Part shown: in pieces, positions 11,552-21,122 of the stretch | Layout: each line of letters starts with the position of its first letter | Numbering within the stretch: the stretch's first letter is position 1 | Assembly: GCA_022036555.1 (NCBI GenBank) | Contig: CM039137.1 | Span: forward strand, 9,587,630-9,651,629 | Source of the DNA: Microstegium vimineum | Lineage: Eukaryota; Streptophyta; Magnoliopsida; Poales; Poaceae | Direction of reading: 5' to 3' | Length of the DNA: 64,000 nt | Position numbers and translations under genes: made by a program | Notes under the pieces: generated by a model | Database searches by the model: none | Told to the model about the DNA's origin: nothing | The model's input: the letters and a program-made list of their open reading frames with translations, nothing else

Positions 11552-11824
11552 TAGAGAAGTTTAGATTCAAGCCACACTTTTCGTTGATACACTGACGTTT
11601 ACATTTATACAGGGGTGAGCACAGCTCGTGGTCTCTCAGATCCTACATACAAGGAGACTAGGCCGCTCAGCCGTTCGTCGTGCTCATGCAGATCGTGGGC
11701 GCGGTCTGCGCGCGGTGACTCCGTCTGGGCGCGCACGCTCCGCGCGGCTGGTGCGCGCTCCGCGCGACTGCGTCGTTGGCCGTTGGCGGCGTCCTGAAGA
11801 CTCGGCTGAAGGCCTCCGTTATCA
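11552..11824 (-). repeat. 5' LTR of the copia element
   Basis: It matches the 3' LTR except for two transitions and a 19-bp insertion near 11713. A TATA-like TATAAAT occurs on the minus strand at 11603-11609. The primer-binding site TGGTATC follows directly at 11551-11545. Confidence 0.93.
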
Positions 11825-11829
11825 TAAAC

Positions 11830-11986
11830 CACTTAGACAACCCCTTAAAATGGGCATTGCAGTAGTACAGGCCTGATTACAAAAACAATGGGGCAGATGA
11901 ATCTTATAGCTGTTATAAACAAATATCGACTGGAGCAGCTGTATACCTGCTATACCTTCAGAATCTGAAGGAACTATAAGCACAAA
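11830..11986 (-). other. Hexokinase 3' UTR region
   Basis: Sequence between the hexokinase stop and the copia target duplication. Only about 160 bp are available before the LTR, so the 3' UTR either ends here or runs into the retrotransposon. Confidence 0.5.
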
Positions 11987-14900
11987 TTAATCATCCATGG
12001 CCTGTAAACGTTGAAAATAGGAGGCTGCCAAGAGGGCCGCTCCAGTGCCTGAGCCATCTTCGGCAAGCTTTATCACGACAGAGGACGCCACTTCCTCCCC
12101 AAGCAAGTCTCTTAGAGTGCTCTCCATGCACTGCGCGAAGAAAGTATAATACTTGTAAACTCCACCATCCACAGCAATCACCGTCTTTTGTTTGTCAGGG
12201 CTGGCAATGTCTCGCCCAAGCTTTTTGAGGATGCCGTATATCCCAGCAGCAGCAAGTCGTGCACCACGACTGGCAACAACCTCGCAAACATCCACTACCA
12301 GTTTCCTTGTTTTACAACAGGTGTTTTCTATCTGAAAAGCAATAAAGAATACATGTTTTGTAGGAACTGAAGAAGTGGTAGAATAATTTAACAGTAAGGC
12401 TAAAAGATGAATACCCCGAAGATTTCTTTAAGGTTGATGCCAACTGTCCTGAGATCAGGAGATGTGTCTTGGTGCATCATCAGCACGTGATATGTTCTAG
12501 AATTCAATACATATTCCGCCTTTTAGTTTTGTTCTACCACGTATTCAGCCTTTTAGTTAGCAGTAGTGTGAAAAATAAGTGGTCATGTACTCAAATTTTG
12601 ATTGAAAAGCTGTCAACACATGCCATAATAAAGGCGAGATGAAAACAATTGAGAATAACGCTCACTCACATGGATCATCAAGCCAAGAGCAATCAATCAT
12701 CCAGGACTAAAAGGAGGAAGCAGGAGTGCTCAAGAGGATTAGATTAAGTAAATCTATAGTGCTATATTCTTGTATAAGACAAGGATATGCGAGTCTTTTG
12801 GAGTTGTGTGTAACAAACTGCGGTCGGCTTTGCCAAAATCTTATCCTCTTGTCGTAGTTGCTTCAATACCGTTATTTAGGGTTTTCTATGAGGCTCATCT
12901 ACATCATTCTCAATACGGTTTATGCTCGTGCCATACTCACAAGGACTGCTGCACATAATCAAGGGTGTAAGACTCCAACAATCACTCTACAGAACTTCCA
13001 TTGTGGGCTAAATCAAAGCTGAATGTATATTGCTTTTAGCAACAATAGGTACAACATTTCAGTACAATTTTTTTTTTCCAAATAGACTATGCTATGGATA
13101 AAATACGTAGCAGCTGCAGTTTTACTGGTAGTGTTATACAGCCTCCACGAAGTCAAGAAGTACCAGGTTGCAGGATTTTTATAGTTAAGATGCTCTATTA
13201 TTTTTTTAAAAAGTTTGGTGCCATTAGAAAAGGAATCCAAACTGCAGGAAAAACTAGTGAACTATAACTAGAAAAACCATACCTCAGGATATATGGGATC
13301 TCAAGTTTCGGAGGTACATTGTCTGTGAAAAGAGAAGCCTCCTGAGCCATTTTTAGCAAGACTCTTCGGACGATTTCCCCCATATACATGCCAGAAATCA
13401 ACTTCTCATAAATCTGGCAGGAAAATAACGTTCCAGAGTCAATACACACTAAAGGGTAAAAGATAATGCCACAGCATATGAAGGGCAATACCTGGTCACC
13501 AGGGTTCAAACTTTCTGCATCCAAGCCTACATCAAATTCAGTCAGTGGAAGATGAGACGACCTAAAGTTCTCCCATTCCATATTTATCACCTGATGAAAA
13601 GGTAATCTAATGATGAACATCCTCATAAACATGTCAATGCTATCAATAAGGCAAAACAACCTATATGCAAGAGTACATTCAATATAAGTCCCATCTTTTG
13701 TATGTTTTCACACTTTGCAATCATAGGGAGAAGTAAAAGATACTCACCATATGATCAGACTCAGGAGGTGGGCCACACCATTTAGGAATTGAGTTCATGT
13801 GTTCGATGTATGCTGCATTAGTGCCAGTACCCAGTATAACTGCAGCAACAGTATCATTATCCACATATCTCCCAGCAGCCAATGTCCCTACTGTATCATT
13901 GACCTGAAAAGGTAGCGTTTATATTTCAACATCTACAAGTTGAGCTCAGTTAAGACATGATAGATACACAATAAAATTGATATCTTTGACCATTTACTAA
14001 CAGTATTACTGCGATTAAGTGTCATATGGATATTAAAAGAAACTAACCAGTACTGTGACTTCCATATCAATTCCTTGGCGTTTGATAGCCTTGTTTAATT
14101 CTGCTACTACATCCTTTCCTACCTGTATTCATAACAAAATGAGAGAAGAAGATTGTTCATATCTATACAGATAAAAACATTTAAATAAGTTGTAGCTCAA
14201 AAAGGAAATCCATTATATATGCAGTATTAGATATTTTGATAGGACAAAGCATGGCATTTGTTCTACACCTGAAACAGGCACATATTCTTAAATTAGAGTC
14301 TTCAATTGCATAAACAAGGCTACAGGAACTGACCATTTCATCAATTGCAAAACCCTTTGTCCATTTGATAAGAGTGCCAGATGCAACTGAATTTTGCTTC
14401 ACTGGAAAGGAGAATGTAAAACCAAGTTGTCTCTGCATGCCCTCAGGAAGATCAAAGCCCTCACCCTCAGAGGCAACGAACTTTGCTAAAGCAGCAGCAA
14501 TAAAATCAAACAGCTCCTAAATATAATTACAAAGAACATTGCAGACTTAATGTATGACAACAAAATTGAGTTCCTCGAAAATGAAATGAAATAAAACTAC
14601 TGAAATGAAAATAGCATGAGACGTGGACTTGACTCCTTACATTTGATCCCCTGGACATTAAATGTTGAGGAATGGACACCCCTTTAGATTCTTGCTTGAC
14701 TATTCGCTGTTCCTTACCCCCAAACTGAATTCGTAAAACACGAAAGTTTGTTCCTCCAAGATCAAGAGCATAAAATAGCCCTTTCTCGCCCCTTCAAGAA
14801 TTGGCTTACAGAGTCAGATGTATATATGCTAAAAAAATGCAAACTCATGGCAGCTGAAACATAATAAAAGCAACCCTGAACAAAGTTCAATCTGTTCAGT

Positions 14901-15509
14901 TCGCACTAAAACACAGACCTACCGAACATCATCTTCAATAAAACCTTCCCATATTTTTTTTAAAAAAAAGAAACAAACTTCCGGGTCAAAACTATTGCCG
15001 TCCGATTGTAACGCCGCATTGCCATACGTCCGTGGCAGATTGACAACAACCACACCACCATTCCACACACAAGTGTTCCGCCTTTGACCGAGGAACAAAG
15101 AAGCCTCCACGTCTAAAGTGTCTACACTTTAACTGCATTCCGGAGTCCGGACGGATCGCTCTCCGGGTCTTAATAGAACAGGCAGGGGTAGGGGTCTCCG
15201 GGTCTGCACTGATTACCCGGAGGGTAGGGAGTCAACGTAGGTGACGAGCATCTTGAGGAGGACGCTGCTCCCGCTCTCTCCCTCGGAGTCGTTGGAGGCC
15301 AGACCCGCGCGCATCTCCGCGGCCATCGCGTCTGCCACCTGCCGCAGCCGCTCCACCGGCGCCGCGCACCGCTCCTGCAGGTCCCGCAGCACGGCGGCTG
15401 CGCGTGCCCACCTCCTCGCCTCCCGCAGCCTCTGGCGTGCCATCACGGCGGCTACGGCTGCGGCGGCGAAAACCGCCGAAGACGCCACCAGCGCCGCCAG
15501 CTTCCTCAT
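11987..15509 (-). CDS. HXK: Hexokinase, membrane-anchored type
   Basis: Hexokinase phosphorylates glucose and in plants also acts in sugar sensing. Exons on the minus strand are 15509..15217, 14791..14641, 14516..14334, 14122..14048, 13903..13748, 13590..13492, 13413..13283, 12496..12415 and 12331..11987: nine GT-AG exons, 1515 nt, 504 residues, no frameshift. The nine-exon layout is typical of plant HXK genes. Residues 4-24 are a hydrophobic alanine-rich segment followed by Arg-rich sequence, the outer mitochondrial membrane anchor of type B hexokinases. Conserved parts are ALDLGGTNFRVL (phosphate 1), SFPVKQ and KWTKGF (sugar binding), VNDTVGTLAAG, ILGTGTNAAYIE, and the adenosine segment AEDGSGTGAALLAA. 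The protein ends QRLQAMDD. The copia element lies just downstream, in the same orientation. A C54 tract lies 152 bp upstream of the ATG. Confidence 0.93.
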
Positions 15510-15656
15510 CAGGCTCACAGCGCAGCGGTCAACGGTGCCACTGCCACGGCCCCACGGGAGTCGGTGGCCGCAGGCCCGCAGCACTGACCGGTCAGACAAG
15601 TCAACATTCAACGGCGACTTTGATTCCGAACACCGAACAGAGTTACAGAGGGCGAG

Positions 15657-15660
<4 letters not shown>

Positions 15661-15714
<54 letters not shown>
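15661..15714. repeat. C54 homopolymer in the hexokinase 5' region
   Basis: Fifty-four consecutive C on the plus strand, or G54 on the hexokinase coding strand, 152-205 bp upstream of the start codon. Exact length is likely unreliable in any assembly. Confidence 0.9.
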
Positions 15715-15715
<1 letters not shown>

Positions 15716-16253
15716 TGCAATGCACAAAGGTTTCGGAAGGTTTTGGTAATCTAGTCCATCTCAAAACTATTCAAACAAAAGTTTCAACAAAATTTGTTTT
15801 GGAGTGTTTATGTAATTAAATCTGTCATATTTTTTTATAAATGTAATTTAGTAGACAATTGTAGCATAAATCCTAAAACACAATCAAACATATCGTCTGT
15901 TGATTTAAGTTATCAGCCCAACTTATTATCCATAATATAATATTTTTATCCCATAACAATATATTATTAGATGACTTGTCAACTGCACAAACCATTAGTC
16001 TAATGAGGCGGTATATTGATTTAGTAAACAAAAATATGACAACAGAAAATAGCAAAAGTCATTTTGTTTCTAGAAGTTGTATGGAGGACGCGTTTCAAAA
16101 AAATTATAGATGAAAATTATTCCCTTTTAAGTAAAATTTTAACTACACTCTTTAAAGCAACTCCAAGAGAGTTGGTAAAAATCAATGGCTAAACTCAAGA
16201 TTTAGCTAACTTTTAAAATAGAAAATCAAGCAAAAAAACAAAAAACTCCAACA
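15715..16253. other. AT-rich spacer upstream of hexokinase
   Basis: No ORF with recognisable similarity and no clear repeat ends. It probably includes hexokinase upstream sequence. Confidence 0.35.
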
Positions 16254-16262
16254 TAGTGGAAC

Positions 16263-17045
16263 TTTTTTTTTGCGACGAAAGAAGAATTATATTATATAAA
16301 ACCTGGTTACATCAATACATTACAAACACTTTGCAATACAAGATAGTACCCACGTTGTGAATAGCACAACTCAAATCCTAACCTATTAATCGCTTTGCAG
16401 TGTAGATGACCGCACAGGCAAACACTCGGCAAATGGCCTGAGAATAACTGCCCAACGAACGACGGCCAACATTTCTGTAGGTGAAATTGAGGATCTTTTT
16501 CTTTTTGCTGGTGTCTTCCTTCTTCTTCTTTCTACCACCGAAGAATGAGGAAGACTGATCTGAAGGATATTCTCCCTAGTCTTTCATTGTGGTCAGATCT
16601 AACCACAACAAAATGAAGAAAAGACTGGAGAAAATTATTCCATGGCGGCGACATCATCTCCACCTTGATGCCGCCGTCCGGAAACAAAGATCTCCATGTC
16701 GTCATGTCGATGAATATGGTGACGCCAAAGTTGTCGCCGTCGTCTTCAACGAAGCCGCCATGGAGAAGACGATTTCATCCTTCTCCTTCACCATTGCCGG
16801 AGAAGGAGGAGATAAAACTCCAATACCAAAAACTTTGACATGGAGAAACTCTAATCCTAAGGATTCGATCTACTAGAGAAACTTATTAAAAACAATGGAT
16901 CCCCACTCCCTTCAGCCCCCGACGAGATGCCAGAGGGGAAGGGAGGGGGACCAACGGCGATGGCGGAGGGCGGCGGGCGGGCGGGCGGGCGGCGACGGCC
17001 ACACGAGACGAGACGAGAGATGAGAATAAGGACGTTGCTTATGGC
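16263..17045 (-). mobile_element. Retroposon (LINE-like 3' end), 783 bp, copy 1
   Basis: A poly-T run at 16263 (poly-A on the minus strand) and the 9-bp duplication TAGTGGAAC at 16254-16262 and 17046-17054 bound the element. The minus-strand 3' end (ATAATTCTTCTTTCGTCGC then A-run) is like grass LINE tails. About 110 bp near its 5' end (16870-16990) match the copy at 20.2-20.9 kb. No long ORF is present, so it is a non-autonomous or 5'-truncated copy mobilised in trans. Confidence 0.75.
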
Positions 17046-17290
17046 TAGTGGAACATGCAAGCTATATTTAGCATACAAGAACTCTGGGATATATGACTTG
17101 CTATTTTAGCAAACAAATACAACAGTTGTTGGACTCTTTTCTCTCTCCTAGAATAGTTAAATATAGGATACATAACATGGATAACTTTTCTGTTAGAGTT
17201 GCTCTTAAAGTTGTTTAGAGATGTTAGAATGTTTTCTAAAGTTTGTACCGCTTTTAGAAAATTCTAACGAACTTTAACTAACAAAAATAA

Positions 17291-18168
17291 GGGACAATTG
17301 CATAATTGCCTTTGTTTTAAACTCTAACAGCACGTTTGTCCTTATTTTTTTTAACTTTGCACGTTTGCCCCTGGTTTTCAAAATTGAAGGCACCGTTTGC
17401 CCCTGTTTCTTAACACCGTGAGATGGAGTTAAATAATAGACAGAAAAAATGTTGGAAAAAAGAAAAGAAGAGAAAAGACTAAACTACCTCTCATCCCATC
17501 CACCCAATTCCTCTCCTCTCGCAGCAGGCGAGACGCGAGGTGCGGGCGAGGGCGGTCAGCAGGCGCAGGGCGCGAGCGCGGGCGCGGCAGCGAGCGCTTG
17601 CGCGGGCGGCTAGCGAGGCGCGGGCGCAGTGGCGGGCTCGAGCGCGGGCGCGGCGCGTGCGCGGGCCAGGCGCGGGCCAGGCGAGTGCGCGGCGGCGAGC
17701 GCGTGCGCGGGCGGCCAGTGAGGCGCGGGCGGCCGACACATGTGCGGCGGCGGGCGCGGCACGTGAACGGGCCGGACGCGAGGTGCGGCGCGGGGCGAGG
17801 CACATCGGTCGGTGAGCGCGTGCGCGGCGGCGGGCGCGTGCAGCCGTCGTGTGCGCCAGCGCGAGCACGGCGGCGGGCGCGTGCGTGAGCGCAGAGCGAG
17901 CGCGGGCGGCCAGCGAGGCGCGGGTAGCCGGCGCGTGTCGCGAGACGCGGGCGCGAACGCAACACGTGGTCGGCGCGGCTGCACGTGATCATTCTTGTTT
18001 AGGGTATTTCTGTCTTTTCAGCATCTACTTAACACCGTTAACTCTCATTCACGAATAGGGCAACTGGAATCTTTAGATTCAAAAAATAGGGGCAAACATA
18101 CAAGGTTAAAAAAACAGAGACAAACGTACTGTTAGAGTTTAAAACTAGGACAGTTTTGTAATTGACCC
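17291..18168. mobile_element. Mutator-like element with GC-rich core (Pack-MULE-like)
   Basis: Long terminal inverted repeats (about 17291-17440 and 18010-18168) share blocks such as GTTTTAAACTCTAACAG and CGTTTGCCCCT-like repeats. The flanks CAAAAATAA (17282-17290) and AAAAAATAA (18169-18177) match at 8 of 9 positions, the 9-bp target duplication length of Mutator elements. The core 17520-17985 is extremely GC-rich, built of GCGCGGGC-like words, unlike its AT-rich surroundings. ORFs there are low-complexity Arg/Ala strings and are not real proteins. Confidence 0.75.
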
Positions 18169-18177
18169 AAAAAATAA

Positions 18178-20004
18178 AACTAAAAAGTTATAGATCCCAT
18201 TGAGCACTACATTTTTTGTTTATAAAAAAATTCTTTATGCGGCATCTTATAAGAAATATATGATTATTTCTAAGGCGATAAGCATGATACATGTTTAATA
18301 TGCTCTTCAAAATTTTATATTTCAATTTTTGACCATCTTAGTAACCTCAAACGACAAAACTCAAAACTAAAATTTTATAGATCTCACTGAGAGCTATACT
18401 TCTGTATATAATATCTTTATCAAACATCATGTAAGGAAGATATATTTTTTTCTAAAGGCGACAAATTTGATACAAGATTAATATGTTGTTGAACTTTTGT
18501 ATTTCTTTTGGAGCATCTTAAGGATCTCAAATGAAAACACGATAGTAGAAAGTTGTAAATTTTATAGAGGGCTATAATTTTCATATAAAATCATCTTCAA
18601 TCGTTATCGTGTGAAAAAATATGTGATTTTTTAAAGGAGATCCTTGCCACTGGCATGTGGGTCCTATTTACCATATCTATGTAAGCGTTGAACCAACATG
18701 CCATATAGGATAATACTTCCTCCATCCAAAAAAATGTAATTCTAGCTATTCGAGAAGTCAAATAATTTAAAATTTGACTAAATTTATATAAGAGAATATC
18801 AACATTCATGATACAAAATTAGTATCATTTAACTTTCACAATAAAAAAGTATTAACATCGCTTTTCAAAATGTCTCGTACTTTATTACCTATCTTTCATA
18901 TATGCTAAATTTATCATGAATGTTAATACAAGTTGAGCTAGATACATATTGAACGCTCATGCATGTAACTTATTACCTATCTTTCATATATGCAGATCTC
19001 TTGGAATAAGTTAGATGGGAAAACTTGTTCTAAAAATATTTTTTTTAAAAAAATACTAAAAGTTAAAAGCAAAAGAGCAAAAAATTGGAAGTGTCATCTA
19101 GCTCTTTGAAGTTGTAACGGATCCCACCTAGATCCAAACAGGTATTTATCCGACCTACTCCCTCCATCCACCAAAGAATGCAATTATAAGATTTGTGTCC
19201 GTCAAACTATGAGACATTCATTTAGACATATGAGACATTTTGACATTCATTAGACAAATTAACATTCATTTAGATGTATGAGACATCTTGAAAAGCGATG
19301 TTAATGCAAAATCAGTATCATTTAGAGCACAAATTATAAGACATTTTGAGTTTTTGACTCTCTAGATATAAGTATGTATCTAAAAAAACCAAAATATCTT
19401 ATAATTTTAAAATAGAAGGACTAGATAACAGGTTCATTTAATTTGGAATGGAGGAAGAAATAGCAATGCTTATCGGAAGTTTTGGGATCAGCGGCTGCAA
19501 CTTTTTAGTAGATAGCATGTTCATTTGCATTGCACCTACATGTGCGTGGACCTGTGATTCAATGGTAGGGCTATCTAGTGAAACGCTACCTATTAGGGTA
19601 ACCTTGATGTCACACCTTTTTTTCTAGATTTTTTCTAGAAATTTGCAGGATTTCCGAGCTAGGGACACGCCCGCGTGTGTATATGCGTGTGGTGTGTGTG
19701 TGGGAGTGTATGGATTGTGTACGTTAGGAACGCGCATATGTGTGTGTGGTGTGAGTGTCGGGTATATAGGTTGTGTGCATCCAAATTGTATCGGTTTCAA
19801 TAAAAAACAATGCTATATGTACACTAGCACAGCCAGTCTGCTACTACTTTCATTCTAAATTATATTACGTTGTACTTTTTCCATATTTATAGTATTTAGT
19901 ATATACTCGTACTTAGATATATATATTATGTGTAGATACATACATAGCAAAATTAATATACATAAAATAGTTAAAATTATAAGTCCAGATACATACATAG
20001 CAAA

Positions 20005-20048
<44 letters not shown>

Positions 20049-20154
20049 GTTAAATTTTTATAATTTGAAACAGATTGAGTAGAAGTGACCATTGGCAGAG
20101 ACTAATGCATTTGTGTTTGTTTTGCCTATCTATATGATCTATCAGTCCACTTAA
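18178..20154. other. AT-rich repeat-filled spacer
   Basis: No gene seen. Diverged Stowaway ends occur near 18715 (TACTTCCTCCATCC) and 19156 (TACTCCCTCCATCC). A 24-bp direct repeat containing TTACCTATCTTTCATATATG occurs near 18885 and 18970. A GTGTGTG-rich patch occurs at 19670-19760. A duplicated ATACATACATAGCAAAA unit precedes an (AT)n microsatellite at about 20009-20044. Confidence 0.5.
20009..20044. repeat. (AT)n microsatellite
   Basis: About 18 uninterrupted AT units. Confidence 0.9.
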
Positions 20155-20168
20155 ATTCTTGTAGTTTT

Positions 20169-20923
20169 TTTGATAAAGTATACATGTATTAATTAATAGA
20201 AAAACATGTCCAAATACAAGTACACCGAAAAAGGATACGTAGGACAACTGTCCAACCTATATTCTACGAGAAAGAAAACCGGTTGCATTCGTTGTCGACG
20301 AAGACCGTCGACACCGGCCGACGCCGCCAAACCTGAATCACCATAAGCCAGAGAAAACCACCGGCGTAGAGGTGGCTGCAGCAGACGCTCGATCTCGTGG
20401 AAGCGAAGAAGTCTTTGAGCGCCCATCCGTCAGGATCACAATCCAGATTGAAACGACGAGAGTGGTGCTGACGATGACATCCGTCGTCGCGGTGAAGCCA
20501 AGCTCGCTCAATCCTGATCCGTGCCGCTGGTAGATCGCGTTCGATCCACCGCACTCCATCTTGCCGCCATGCCCTCAGCCGTCACAGTATCCTTGACCTT
20601 AGACGCGGCACGAGCACCGCCGTGACGACGAAACAGCAGCCGCCGCAGACTCCTACACCACCTCACAGGCCTCTCATCGTCACCGGAGTAGACGACGAGG
20701 TGGACGAAGACCGGGAGGACTTTATTCCACCATGACAGCGCCGCCTCCTCCACCAAGCTCGCGCCGCCGGAGAACCTAACCCTAAAAACTTGATCCACTA
20801 GAGAAACTTATTAAAAACAATGGATCCTCACTCCCTTCAGCCCCCGACGAGATGCCGAAGGGGAAGGGAGGGGGACCAGCGACGACGGCGACTAGGGTTT
20901 GATGGAGCACGCCGAACTCAAAG
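20169..20923 (-). mobile_element. Retroposon (LINE-like 3' end), 755 bp, copy 2
   Basis: A perfect 14-bp duplication ATTCTTGTAGTTTT (20155-20168 and 20924-20937) flanks an insert that ends in an A-run on the minus strand. Its 5' part (20790-20880) is nearly identical to copy 1 (16850-16940), including the CCCCCTCCCTTCCCCTTC-type stretch, but the 3' parts differ. Short minus-strand ORFs exist without recognisable domains. Confidence 0.8.
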
Positions 20924-21122
20924 ATTCTTGTAGTTTTGATAAGGATGAAGTGTATGTCTACATATACTTCCTTTGTCTATATAAAGAATAAGAATAAGTG
21001 TTCAATATATATTATTGAAGTTATTTTTTATTAAACTTATTTAGACAAACAAATGTTGTTAATATTTTTATTTTATAATTCTAGTTAAATTTAAGAAAGT
21101 TTGACTGGTAGGAATGCTGTAA

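Larger units (their letters stand above)
6871..11824 (-). mobile_element. Ty1/copia LTR retrotransposon, near full length, defective
   Basis: The element lies on the minus strand and is flanked by the perfect 5-bp duplication TAAAC (6866-6870 and 11825-11829). LTRs are 254 bp (left, 3' LTR) and 273 bp (right, 5' LTR). They differ by two substitutions and one 19-bp indel, which indicates a recent insertion. The primer-binding site after the 5' LTR reads TGGTATC on the minus strand, matching the usual initiator-Met tRNA site. A C12 run (7125-7136; G12 on the coding strand) next to the 3' LTR is the polypurine tract. Domain order gag, PR, IN, RT, RNase H is Ty1/copia; short LTRs suggest the Ale (Retrofit/Hopscotch) group, which is an inference. 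It sits between the EF-2 and hexokinase genes, in the same orientation as hexokinase. Confidence 0.95.

Noticed and set aside
17429..17992. Arg/Ala/Pro-rich ORFs on both strands
   Set aside because: They overlap on all frames of a GC-rich low-complexity core and show no domain.
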